DNA of 32,277 nt from Oscillospiraceae bacterium (GTDB lineage Bacteria > Bacillota > Clostridia > Oscillospirales > CAG-272): positions 1-32,277 of the forward strand of contig SVTF01000021.1 of assembly GCA_015063905.1 (NCBI GenBank), given 5' to 3'. The position numbers were made by a program, and so were the translations under genes. Shown here in pieces: positions 22,835 to 30,495 of this stretch. The notes below the pieces were generated by a model. That model did no database searches. It was not told where the DNA came from and was given only the letters and a program-made list of their open reading frames with translations. Position 1 is the stretch's first letter. Every line of letters starts with the position of its first letter.

Positions 22835-24226
22835 TTAGTCTTTCTTATTCTTTTTGCCAAAGAGACCGCGCTTCTCACCGTTCTTTTCGGTCTTCTTGTC
22901 GGAATCGTCCTTAAGCTTTGCCCCCTCGGTAAGCTTGTTCTCCGCAAGCTTCTCTTCAGGCTTTTCTTGTTCTTCGGGTTCAGGGGTCTTTTCGGGCTGG
23001 GCTATATAGTTTCCATTCTCATCATAATCATCGTCGTCGATGTGGTGCAGCGAACGGACCTTGCCCACGTTTGCGGATTTTTCAATCTTTTTGGGATGCT
23101 TTCCGAGATACTCTTTCTCCGCCGCCTTATAATCCTCCTCGGTAAACACGGGGAGAGGCATAACGCGACTCATGATAAACTGCTTAACAGTTCCGAGAAT
23201 GCTCTTGAATATCCAATATACACCAACTGCCGCGGGGACGATGAATGCCATCCAAACGCTCATCAGAGGCATAGTATACTCCATCATCTTGTTGGAGCAT
23301 GCCTGCTGACGGTCATCAGTGTTCTGTGTGGGCTGATAGCTGAACTTTCTCGATATTCTCATGGAGAAGAAATATACAACAAAGGTAAGCACGGGAACCA
23401 AGAGCAAAAGCGCGTTGATGCTTGAAAAATCAAACGCAGGGGTAAGACCGAAGTTTACGGGACCAACGTTGAAGTTTGCGGGAACCGCATAGATGCTTTT
23501 AACAGCCTCATAAACCTCCGTGCCGCTTGCGCAGAAATCCTTTATTCCAGCAAATGCCTCGGGGCCAAACTCCTTGATCTTACTGAATATCTCGATGGAT
23601 CCGTTTGTTGACTTAAGCGCTCCGCCAAACATATCCGCGTTAGCGTTAATGTATGCGTAGAGAACGCTGACAACGTCGCGGCCCATATGGCACACATACT
23701 GTATCGGGTCAACCACGATCCAATACAACACAACTACTATGGGAAGCTGCAAAAGCAGAGGCAAACAACCACCCATAGGGTTGAAGTTTTCCTTCTGATA
23801 AAGCTCTTGTATCTCCATCGTGACCTTCTGCTGAGTGGCCTGGTCGTTTCTTCCGGCATACTTTTTACGTATTGCCATCTCCTTCGGGCGCAATTTTGCC
23901 TGCTTGATAGAATTCTTTTGCTGCTTGATTCCAAACGGAAGCATAACTATTTCAAGAATTATTCCGAAAATAAACAACGTAAGAATATAGCTCTTTGCGG
24001 GCATTATTAAGGTTATCCATCCCAAAAACGTTCCGATGCCGGACAGGATAACGTCAAGAAATCCTGTAGATGCAGCCGTGTTTACTTTTGTATCTTTCCA
24101 CTGCTCCGGTGTTTTCGACGTGTCGATAACCGTATTGCTTGAGCACGAGGACAATACCATTGCCAATGCGGCAACGATCATTATCACAAGCGCTATTTTT
24201 TTCAAAGTTTTAATTTTTGTTTTCAT
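22835..24226 (-). CDS. yidC: Membrane protein insertase YidC/Oxa1
   Basis: 463 residues. The N-terminus has a lipoprotein-type signal (hydrophobic stretch ending MVLSSC, lipobox Cys near residue 28). The core insertase domain follows: a membrane helix near 80-100, a basic cytoplasmic loop (KQQKNSIKQAKLRPKEMAIR), then GGCLPLLLQLPIVVVLYWIV, and later MPLMSVWMAFIVPAAVGVYWIF. An insertion of about 80 residues sits between the second and third core helices. The charged cytoplasmic tail (about 385-463, KEEE/KK-rich) is long and could contact ribosomes. Its ATG overlaps the yidD stop (TAATG). Confidence 0.95.
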   Translation of the reverse strand: MKTKIKTLKKIALVIMIVAALAMVLSSCSSNTVIDTSKTPEQWKDTKVNTAASTGFLDVILSGIGTFLGWITLIMPAKSYILTLFIFGIILEIVMLPFGIKQQKNSIKQAKLRPKEMAIRKKYAGRNDQATQQKVTMEIQELYQKENFNPMGGCLPLLLQLPIVVVLYWIVVDPIQYVCHMGRDVVSVLYAYINANADMFGGALKSTNGSIEIFSKIKEFGPEAFAGIKDFCASGTEVYEAVKSIYAVPANFNVGPVNFGLTPAFDFSSINALLLLVPVLTFVVYFFSMRISRKFSYQPTQNTDDRQQACSNKMMEYTMPLMSVWMAFIVPAAVGVYWIFKSILGTVKQFIMSRVMPLPVFTEEDYKAAEKEYLGKHPKKIEKSANVGKVRSLHHIDDDDYDENGNYIAQPEKTPEPEEQEKPEEKLAENKLTEGAKLKDDSDKKTEKNGEKRGLFGKKNKKD

Positions 24227-24591
24227 TACGAATTAGTCCTCTCATTTTGCTTTTTCTTTTTGGACTTCTCTATGGGAGCTTTAAGCGCAAGGTCGTATTC
24301 AAACACGAACTCCTTGTTTTCTCCCATGTCACCATCAAAATTTTTACTCGTCTCATCCTTAGGATTGCGGAATCCTTTGATCGGCACGGGATCGTAGCCA
24401 CCCGCGCAAAACGGATTACATCTGAATATCCTTGTGACCGTCAATACTATTCCAACAAAAAAGCCACGTTTTTGAAATGCCTCTAAGGCATAGGCTGAGC
24501 ACGTAGGCGTGAACCTACAGCAAGGTTTCGATTTTAAAGGCGATAAAAATTTGCGGTAAAAGCGGATAAGCGCTATGCAAATGTGTTTCAT
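24226..24591 (-). CDS. yidD: Membrane protein insertion efficiency factor YidD
   Basis: 121 residues. The YidD core is in the first ~75: [31 protein letters not shown], then [17 protein letters not shown], with all family cysteines. A charged C-terminal tail of about 45 residues (ending [11 protein letters not shown]) is longer than the usual 70-90-residue protein. Its ATG lies inside the rnpA stop (4-base overlap) and its own stop overlaps yidC's ATG, so translation of rnpA, yidD and yidC is coupled. Confidence 0.95.
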   Translation of the reverse strand: MKHICIALIRFYRKFLSPLKSKPCCRFTPTCSAYALEAFQKRGFFVGIVLTVTRIFRCNPFCAGGYDPVPIKGFRNPKDETSKNFDGDMGENKEFVFEYDLALKAPIEKSKKKKQNERTNS

Positions 24592-24998
24592 TTGCCATCC
24601 TCTCCCGTTGGAGCGTTGTTTTTTTGCGAAGCTTCCATCATTTCAAGCTTTTTAAAGGCATATTTAAGCTCGGAATATATTTCCCTGCTCTTTTTGCCGT
24701 CTATCTCGGGCTTTGCAGATATAACGATAAGAAATCCCTTTATAAGCTTGTCCTCAAGGGGTGCATAGCCCGCCCTGATGATGCGCTTTGCGCGATTTCT
24801 CTTTACAGCGCCGCCAACCTTTTTGGAAACGGACAGACCCAGTCTGTTCACCTTCCTTTTTTGCGGATGTTGCTTTGCCAGCAGTTTTGCGTGCGTATCC
24901 TTTAATACATATACGCACACGTATCTGCCAAAAAAGCGTTTGCCCGAGCGATACGCCTTGTTATACAGATGATGCTCCTTGATAGCAGGAAACTTCAT
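24588..24998 (-). CDS. rnpA: Ribonuclease P protein component
   Basis: 136 residues if started at the ATG at 24998, chosen because GGAG lies 6 bases upstream; an in-frame ATG at 25010 has no good ribosome binding site. The signature RNR block is [17 protein letters not shown], preceded by GLSVSK and followed by [10 protein letters not shown]. It joins RNase P RNA to mature tRNA 5' ends. Its C-terminal ~15 residues extend beyond the usual end and overlap yidD. Confidence 0.95.
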   Translation of the reverse strand: MKFPAIKEHHLYNKAYRSGKRFFGRYVCVYVLKDTHAKLLAKQHPQKRKVNRLGLSVSKKVGGAVKRNRAKRIIRAGYAPLEDKLIKGFLIVISAKPEIDGKKSREIYSELKYAFKKLEMMEASQKNNAPTGEDGK

Positions 24999-25120
24999 TT
25001 CATTCTCCATTCCGCCGCCTTGGCGGCAAAAATAGTTTTCGCTTGTGTGCTTCCGTCAATGTGATTTTTCCCATGTTTCACCGCCAAAAATCCGGCGGCT
25101 CTCAAAAACATATACTAAAA

Positions 25121-25148
25121 TTGACATTTTTGAGAAATATTGTAAAAT
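25121..25148 (+). promoter_or_regulatory. Candidate plus-strand SigA promoter between rnpA and rpmH
   Basis: TTGACA (25121-25126), a 16-base spacer and TAAAAT (25143-25148). No gene follows on this strand; it would make a short RNA through the 25162-25218 hairpin, opposite to rpmH. Confidence 0.35.
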
Positions 25149-25161
25149 TGTCTTTACAGTA

Positions 25162-25218
25162 AAAACCCCGATGATCATCGACTAGCTTCTAAAAGCGGAT
25201 TGGATCATCGGCGGTTTT
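25162..25218 (-). terminator. Hairpin terminator of rpmH with an unusually long loop
   Basis: Arms AAAACCCCGATGATC (25162-25176) and GATCATCGGCGGTTTT (25203-25218), 15 pairs with one bulged C and a 26-base loop. On the minus strand it ends GGGGTTTTTAC, 31 bases after the rpmH stop, so it fits a terminator that separates rpmH from rnpA. The other strand also has a T-rich end. Confidence 0.65.
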
Positions 25219-25249
25219 ATGTTATTTAGCAACGGCAAAAAACGACTTA

Positions 25250-25384
25250 TCAGTGGGTAAGTCTCTTTCTGCCCTTTGCACGACGTCTTTTGAGAACGGC
25301 TCTACCGTCTGCGGTTTTCATTCTCTTTCTGAAGCCATGCTCTTTTTTTCTCTGACGCTTTTTAGGCTGGTAAGTTCTGAGCAT
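25250..25384 (-). CDS. rpmH: Ribosomal protein bL34
   Basis: 44 residues, [18 protein letters not shown] through KGRKRLTH, a textbook L34. The frame is open 24 codons further upstream, but the ATG at 25384 has a perfect AAGGAGGTG 7 bases away and gives the family N-terminus. Followed by a hairpin terminator; preceded by a SigA promoter and a leader of about 105 bases. Confidence 0.98.
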   Translation of the reverse strand: MLRTYQPKKRQRKKEHGFRKRMKTADGRAVLKRRRAKGRKRLTH

Positions 25385-25412
25385 TATTTTGCACCTCCTT
25401 GAGCAATAATCG

Positions 25413-25465
25413 GAAGCGTTAGTCAACGGCCACCCTATTGTGACCGAAAACAGCACAAGGCCATT
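25413..25465 (-). promoter_or_regulatory. Possible structured leader of rpmH
   Basis: In the leader, GGCCTTGTG and CACAA...GGCC can pair (TTGTG/CACAA and GGCC/GGCC with a 6-base bulge), upstream of the ribosome binding site. It may be only chance; no known family is recognised. Confidence 0.3.
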
Positions 25466-25493
25466 TTTACGCTTTTACACAGTGACATCGTAT

Positions 25494-25523
25494 ATTATAC
25501 AACAAACATATCCCTTTTGTCAA
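25494..25523 (-). promoter_or_regulatory. SigA promoter of rpmH
   Basis: TTGACA (25518-25523), an 18-base spacer and TATAAT (25494-25499). Confidence 0.87.
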
Positions 25524-26023
25524 GCGTTTTTTTGATTTTTTTTGCTTTTTTCGAAAAAACGGCAAATTGCATCTAAATCTCCTCTCTATCTTGTGCCTTC
25601 ATATAAATATTTAACATTCAAATTTTGATTTATCGGAGAGTTAGATGGTGCAACGAAAGGGAGACGCGGTCGCTTTTTAATAATAAGCTCCGCAAAAACC
25701 TTTCGGGTTTTGGGGTTCTAACCCACGCAAGTTGACGTTGCTTTTTGCTACGCAAAAATCAACCTGCTGAGCCATTCCGTATTGATAAATTGTTGAACCC
25801 AGCCTTTATAGATAAAACAAAATCAAGGTTTAACTTAACGGGGATGCGAAAAAATATTAGCTCCACCTATTAAGCATTACTTCAAATTTAAATTCACTAA
25901 CCCTATTCCCTAAAGGGTTTTGGGGGTGAGGGGGTTATAGGGGGAAGGGCGAACACTTTTATAAAAAGTTTCGCCCTTCCCCCTATGATCCTCGCCCCTC
26001 TCCGCTAAATCACAATTTATGCA
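25524..26023. other. Gene-free region between rpmH and the MATE pump
   Basis: About 500 bases with no credible gene. It starts AT-rich (25525-25620), holds the 17-mer AAATTTTGATTTATCGG (25620-25636) shared with 9423-9439, then several small inverted repeats (AAAACC/GGTTTT near 25694-25711, GGGTT/AACCC near 25713-25724, TTTTTGC/GCAAAAA near 25742-25758) and ends in the long-armed hairpin repeat at 25895-25986. In many Bacillota dnaA and oriC lie here, but I find no dnaA gene and no cluster of DnaA boxes; TTTTACACA near 25473 is one single-mismatch match. Confidence 0.6.
25895..25986. repeat. GC-rich long-armed hairpin repeat, copy 3
   Basis: A perfect 17-bp inverted repeat (ATAGGGGGAAGGGCGAA at 25937-25953, complement at 25970-25986) enclosing an inner mini-stem ACTTTT/AAAAGT. 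The lead-in CCCTAAAGGGTTTTGGGGGT (from about 25906) resembles the lead-in of copy 2. Same design as the repeat at 80-159, with different arm sequence. Confidence 0.7.
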
Positions 26024-26056
26024 AAAGCTCCGAGAGCAAATTGCTCTCGGAGCTTT
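26024..26056 (-). terminator. Terminator of the MATE gene
   Basis: Strong stem AAAGCTCCGAGAGC / GCTCTCGGAGCTTT (26024-26037 with 26043-26056), five bases after the stop, with TTTT on the minus strand. Confidence 0.9.
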
Positions 26057-26061
26057 ATTTG

Positions 26062-27465
26062 TTATTCGGGTATTTTAGAAATTATTATTTTATAGACCAC
26101 GACAAAGAATACGGCACTGATGATGACCGACGCCACCTCAGCTATGGGGAACGCCCACCAGACCAAGTCAACGTTGCCCGCAAAGGACAGAAGGAACGCA
26201 ACGGGAATAAGCACCACGAGCTGACGGGTAATGGACACAAACATTGAGAATATACTCTTTCCAAGTGCCTGGAACACCGAGCCAATGATAATGCAGAAGC
26301 CCGCAAAGATAAACGACAGAGATATTATTCTCACACAAGGCAACGCAACTGCCACAGATTCGGGATTGGTCAAAAAGATACCCACGAGTGTCTCGGGTAT
26401 AGTCTGGAACAAAACAAGACCTATAAGCATATAGCCGACAGCATAAAGCGTTCCGAGCTTTGCAGCGCCAAGCATTCTCTTTTTCTTCTGCGCGCCGTAA
26501 TTGTACGCCACGATGGGAACGATGCCGTTATTCAGTCCAAATATAGGCATAAATATGAAGCTTTGCAGCTTAAAATATGCTCCGAACGCATTTTGCGCAT
26601 ACTTGCCAACAGGCGCGGCAAAAGTATTGAGTATGCTATTGAACAGCACGTTCATAACCGAGCCTATCGACGCCATGACTATGGACGGAACGCCTATAGC
26701 ATATATTCTGCCAATGATCTTGCCGTTGGGAATAAATCCGCGAAATGACAAGTGTATATCCTTATTAAACCTGGCATTGAGCCATATTGCAACGAAGAAG
26801 GCAACTATCTGACCCAAAACGGTGGCAATAGCGGCTCCCTTGATACCAAGATTCAGCGAAAAAATAAATATGGGGTCAAGGATAATATTCATTACAGCGC
26901 CCACGGCCTGCGTAACCATTGCAAGCTGCGTGCGTCCGGTTGATATCATCAAGCGTTCCATCACTATCTCGCCAAAAATTCCAAACGAGAAAATATAGCA
27001 AATGGAAAGATATTCAACGCCAAACTTTATAACCTCGGGGTCGCTTGTCATCCAGCTCATGTAAGTTTCCATACAGGTAAGACCGAGGATAAGAAAAACA
27101 ACATAGCTACACAACGCCAAAAAGACTCCGTTTGCGGCAATTTTATTTGCCTCCGTTTGATTCTTCTCGCCAAGGCTCTTGGACAGAAGAGCATTTATAC
27201 CGACGCCTGTTCCCGTTGCAACGGATATCATAAAGTTCTGTGCCGCAAACGCAAGCGAAATTGCGGTAAACTCGTTCTGGGTTTCAGATATTCCCGCCAC
27301 GTACAAGCTATCAACAACATTGTAAAACGCTTGAATGACCATGGATATGACCATGGGAAGCGCCATAGAAAGCAAAAGCTTGTTTATAGGCATTACGCCC
27401 ATCTTGTTTTCAGGTGGAGCGATCATTCCGTCGCTATCCACCGCCACGTTTTTACTATTCGACAT
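26062..27465 (-). CDS. MATE-family multidrug/cation efflux transporter
   Basis: 467-residue polytopic membrane protein with two homologous MatE halves of six helices each. The first starts LLLSMALPMVISMVIQAFYNVVDSLYVA; the second starts IYAIGVPSIVMASIGSVMNVLFN. NFMISVATGTGVGINALLSKSLG is typical of the DinF/NorM-like clostridial branch. It exports organic cations or drugs by sodium or proton antiport; the substrate is unknown. Divergent from holA with back-to-back promoters. Start ATG with GGAG upstream. Confidence 0.93.
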   Translation of the reverse strand: MSNSKNVAVDSDGMIAPPENKMGVMPINKLLLSMALPMVISMVIQAFYNVVDSLYVAGISETQNEFTAISLAFAAQNFMISVATGTGVGINALLSKSLGEKNQTEANKIAANGVFLALCSYVVFLILGLTCMETYMSWMTSDPEVIKFGVEYLSICYIFSFGIFGEIVMERLMISTGRTQLAMVTQAVGAVMNIILDPIFIFSLNLGIKGAAIATVLGQIVAFFVAIWLNARFNKDIHLSFRGFIPNGKIIGRIYAIGVPSIVMASIGSVMNVLFNSILNTFAAPVGKYAQNAFGAYFKLQSFIFMPIFGLNNGIVPIVAYNYGAQKKKRMLGAAKLGTLYAVGYMLIGLVLFQTIPETLVGIFLTNPESVAVALPCVRIISLSFIFAGFCIIIGSVFQALGKSIFSMFVSITRQLVVLIPVAFLLSFAGNVDLVWWAFPIAEVASVIISAVFFVVVYKIIISKIPE

Positions 27466-27510
27466 TTTATCTCCGTTTTTTTCATTTTTTACAAGTGCAC
27501 AACAGATAAT

Positions 27511-27539
27511 ATCATATCACACCCATCCAAAATTGTCAA
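27511..27539 (-). promoter_or_regulatory. SigA promoter of the MATE gene
   Basis: TTGACA (27534-27539), a 17-base spacer and TATGAT (27511-27516). Confidence 0.82.
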
Positions 27540-27570
27540 TAGTAAATCTTACCGTAATTCCGTCAAACGC

Positions 27571-27599
27571 TTGACTCAAAGTTAAAAAAATGTTATAAT
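27571..27599 (+). promoter_or_regulatory. SigA promoter of holA
   Basis: TTGACT (27571-27576), a 17-base spacer and TATAAT (27594-27599); its -35 lies 31 bases from the divergent MATE -35. Confidence 0.88.
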
Positions 27600-27634
27600 T
27601 GACGTGTGATTTCATATGAGAGGAGGACAGGGGC

Positions 27635-28660
27635 TTGAATATTATTAAAGAAGCGGATTTCCGCAAGCAAATAAAGTCTGCGCCCGAAAAATGCTATCTG
27701 TTTTTCGGCGAAGAAGAATATATGAAAAATTATGCCTTGAAGTTGGCAAAGCAAACGATCTCGCCCGATCCTACTCTTGCGTTTTTTAACGAATTAAGCC
27801 TCGACGGTCTCACATACTCCCCGTCTGCACTGCTGGACGCCATAATGCCCGCTCCAATGATGGCGGAGAGAAAGATCGTTATAGTGCAAGGACTTGATTT
27901 TACGGGTATGAAATCAGGCGATGTCGACGATCTATGTCAGTCCCTTGATTCGCTTGATGAATACGACTATAACACTGTCATAATCTCTGTCGCACCTGAC
28001 AAAATTGACACGGGAATCCTTCCGCACCGTCCCTCCGCAATACTGCAAAGGCTTTCGGAATATGCGGTTTGCGTAAACTTTGAAAAGAACACCCCTGCTC
28101 GCCTTGCCTCATGGATATCAAAGCATTTCGAGCATAACGGAGTCACCGCCACCCCAAACGTCTGCATGGCACTTATCGACCGTTGCGGAAGAGACATGTA
28201 TTCTCTCGCGTCCGAAACCGACAAGCTCTCCTTTTACGCTCTGTCCTATGGCAAAAACACCGTCACGCTGCAAGACGTTGCGCAAGTTGCTATCGCCGCT
28301 ATGGAATATGACGCGTTCGCATTCACCAACTCCATTGCGGCGCGCAAGCAAAAGGAGGCACTTGACATACTTTATGACATGAAAAGCAGACGGCTTGAGC
28401 CAATAATCATAATGAGCAAAGTCACCGAGACCGCGTGCGATATGCTGTCCGTCGCCGTTCTTATGCGAGACGGATTGACCTGCAAGGAGATCTCGCGCGT
28501 GCTGAAAATGCACGAGTTCAGAGTTTCTAAATTGATGGGCGCCCAAGTGTCCGAGCAGCTTTGCCGCCACATGATAAGCGCCTGCAAGAAGGCTGACCTC
28601 CAGATAAAGAGCTACGGCGGAGGCTATGAAATCCTTGAAAGACTGATCTGCACTATATAA
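27635..28660 (+). CDS. holA: DNA polymerase III delta subunit
   Basis: 341-residue clamp-loader delta subunit. The N-terminal domain begins with CYLFFGEEEYMKNYALKLA, and DAIMPAPMMAERKIVIVQGLD matches the family; the AAA+-like middle lacks a P-loop, as expected. The C-terminal collar domain (about 210-341) includes FAFTNSIAARKQKEALDIL. The start is a TTG at 27635 with AGGAGG 8 bases upstream; no nearby in-frame ATG precedes the conserved N-terminus. It opens clamps together with DnaX and HolB. Transcribed from its own promoter. Confidence 0.95.
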   Translation: MNIIKEADFRKQIKSAPEKCYLFFGEEEYMKNYALKLAKQTISPDPTLAFFNELSLDGLTYSPSALLDAIMPAPMMAERKIVIVQGLDFTGMKSGDVDDLCQSLDSLDEYDYNTVIISVAPDKIDTGILPHRPSAILQRLSEYAVCVNFEKNTPARLASWISKHFEHNGVTATPNVCMALIDRCGRDMYSLASETDKLSFYALSYGKNTVTLQDVAQVAIAAMEYDAFAFTNSIAARKQKEALDILYDMKSRRLEPIIIMSKVTETACDMLSVAVLMRDGLTCKEISRVLKMHEFRVSKLMGAQVSEQLCRHMISACKKADLQIKSYGGGYEILERLICTI

Positions 28661-28676
28661 AATAGCCTTTGAGCTA

Positions 28677-28705
28677 TTGACAATCGGATTTCGATGATAT
28701 ATAAT
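28677..28705 (+). promoter_or_regulatory. SigA promoter of the HPr-like gene, with inverted repeat
   Basis: TTGACA (28677-28682), a 17-base spacer and TATAAT (28700-28705). TTCGAT (28690-28695) and ATCGAA (28709-28714) flank the -10 symmetrically and may be an operator. Confidence 0.85.
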
Positions 28706-28752
28706 TATATCGAAGATTCAATGCTATATTATTAAGAAAGGAATCAACCAAA

Positions 28753-28983
28753 ATGACATTCAACATTCAGGTAAAAGAGATCAAAGACGTTTATACGCTT
28801 GTTAACATTCTTATCGGCTTCGACGGAGATGTGGACCTTGAATCCGGCAGATATAAGGTTGACGGAAAATCTATTCTCGGTATTTTCAGTCTCGACCTTC
28901 GTCAGCCCATAAAGCTCACATACAACTCCGAGGTCGGCGCAGATAAGCTCTACGATCAGCTCAAGCCCTTCATCGTAGAATAA
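28753..28983 (+). CDS. HPr-like protein lacking the catalytic histidine
   Basis: 76 residues with the length and C-terminal pattern of HPr (VDLESGRYKVDGKSILGIFS). The region around KSILGIFSL aligns with the regulatory Ser46 site of HPr. The His15 site (HARPA) is replaced by KDVYTLVNILIG, so it cannot accept phosphate from enzyme I in the normal way. Such proteins are a known clostridial variant, sometimes compared with Crh. It has its own promoter; mnmE follows after a hairpin. Ribosome binding site AAAGGA. Role inferred to be regulatory. Confidence 0.82.
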   Translation: MTFNIQVKEIKDVYTLVNILIGFDGDVDLESGRYKVDGKSILGIFSLDLRQPIKLTYNSEVGADKLYDQLKPFIVE

Positions 28984-28999
28984 GACAAATTCTTGATTT

Positions 29000-29057
29000 G
29001 GCTGTCTCATTATCCGCAGAGAGCAGTGGTGAGACAGCCGATAATTTTTTATTTTTT
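29000..29057 (+). terminator. Terminator or attenuator between the HPr-like gene and mnmE
   Basis: Stem GGCTGTCTCA / TGAGACAGCC (29000-29009 with 29030-29039), a 20-base loop and a T-rich tail (29044-29057) that ends at the GGAG of mnmE. No clear mnmE promoter lies after it, so mnmE may depend on read-through. Confidence 0.8.
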
Positions 29058-29067
29058 GGAGTTAAAT

Positions 29068-30459
29068 ATGAATCTGCTTGATACTATCGCGGCAATTAGT
29101 ACCCCTTACGGAAAAGGTGGCATAGCGGTTATCAGAATATCGGGAGAAAACGCTATTGCCGTTGCTCAAAAGGTCTTTTTTCCAAAAAGCAAAAGACTCC
29201 TTTCAGACATCAAGAGCAACGTTGCCACGTTCGGCTCAATATTGGGAGCCAAGAGCAAGAATGATGAATATATTGACGACGGGATCGCCGTCGTTTTTCG
29301 CGCGCCCGCATCCTTTACCGGCGAAGACACCGTGGAAATATCCTGCCACGGAGGCATACTTATAACCCAAAAGGTTCTGGAATCCGTGCTTGCCGCAGGC
29401 GCGAGAATAGCTATGCCGGGAGAATTTACCAAGCGAGCGTTTATTAACGGAAAAATGTCGTTAACAAGTGCCGAAGCTCTGGGAGACCTGCTTGAAGCTG
29501 CTAACGACGATCAGATCTCAATAGCTCGCTCAGGCATGCGGGGAAATCTTTCGGAAAAGGCGACGCAAATATACGATTCGCTTTGCAACGTTTTGGCGGC
29601 GATCTATGCCCATATCGACTATCCCGACGAGGATCTTGCCGACATAAGCCGCGAGGAAATGCTTGCCGTGTGTAACAACGCTATGATCGCGTTGCGCGAT
29701 CTCGCAAAAACCTATTCTACCGGACACGCAATAGCAGAAGGTGTGTCAACTGCCATATTAGGTAGAACCAATGCGGGAAAAAGCACACTGTATAACCAAC
29801 TCGTTGGTCGGGACGCAGCGATCGTAACAGACATCGCGGGAACTACACGTGACGTTCTTACAGAAAAAGCAACCCTAGGCAGAGTTACGCTCAGGCTTTC
29901 CGACACCGCGGGCTTACGTCAATCAAACGACACAGTTGAAAAGATTGGAATAGACAGAGCGCGACGTGAGGCAGAAAACGCAGAGCTTATTTTTGCTGTG
30001 TTTGACGGAAGCCTTGAGGCTTGCCCCGAGGACGCCGAGCTTGTAAATTATCTTGGATCGCTATCGGCAACAAAGATAGCTATCATAAACAAGACCGACT
30101 TGGGACAAAACGATTCGCTGAATAAGCTCACCTCGGGCTTTGAATACCGAGTATTTATCAGCGCAAGCAACGGAAACGGTATTGATGCGCTTGCCTCTGC
30201 GGTTGAGCGGATATATATCGACAAAAATCTGAGCATGTCAGACGACGCAATAGTATCGAATTCCAGACAAAACGCCGCAGTTACCGCCGCGATAGACGCG
30301 CTTTCATTAGCGATAGGTGCTATACAGGGAGATCTACCGCTGGAGGTTTGCTGTGTTGAGGTTGAAAGCACGCTTTCTGCCCTCGGCGAGCTGGACGGAC
30401 GCACCGTTTCGGAAGACATCATTTCCCGCATTTTCTCGAATTTCTGTGTTGGAAAATAA
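29068..30459 (+). CDS. mnmE: tRNA modification GTPase MnmE
   Basis: 463 residues. N-terminal tetrahydrofolate-binding domain (IAAISTPYGKGGIAVIRISG), helical domain, inserted G domain with G1 GRTNAGKSTL, G2/G3 GTTRDVL...DTAGLR and G4 NKTD. The C-terminus ends FCVGK, the conserved Cys-x-Gly-Lys motif. With MnmG it makes the cmnm5 group on wobble U34 of tRNAs. The frame is open 25 codons further upstream across the hairpin, but the ATG at 29068 has GGAG 6 bases away. MnmG, its usual neighbour, is absent. Confidence 0.97.
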   Translation: MNLLDTIAAISTPYGKGGIAVIRISGENAIAVAQKVFFPKSKRLLSDIKSNVATFGSILGAKSKNDEYIDDGIAVVFRAPASFTGEDTVEISCHGGILITQKVLESVLAAGARIAMPGEFTKRAFINGKMSLTSAEALGDLLEAANDDQISIARSGMRGNLSEKATQIYDSLCNVLAAIYAHIDYPDEDLADISREEMLAVCNNAMIALRDLAKTYSTGHAIAEGVSTAILGRTNAGKSTLYNQLVGRDAAIVTDIAGTTRDVLTEKATLGRVTLRLSDTAGLRQSNDTVEKIGIDRARREAENAELIFAVFDGSLEACPEDAELVNYLGSLSATKIAIINKTDLGQNDSLNKLTSGFEYRVFISASNGNGIDALASAVERIYIDKNLSMSDDAIVSNSRQNAAVTAAIDALSLAIGAIQGDLPLEVCCVEVESTLSALGELDGRTVSEDIISRIFSNFCVGK

Positions 30460-30495
30460 CACAGCACAAACAACACCTCGAAAGGACATACAACA

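Noticed and set aside
25480-26020. Chromosome origin (oriC)
   Set aside because: The gene context fits, but no dnaA and no DnaA box cluster is visible; only one single-mismatch box (TTTTACACA near 25473).
29068-30459. Start of mnmE 25 codons upstream at 28993
   Set aside because: It would translate the terminator hairpin; the ATG at 29068 gives the conserved N-terminus and has GGAG at correct spacing.
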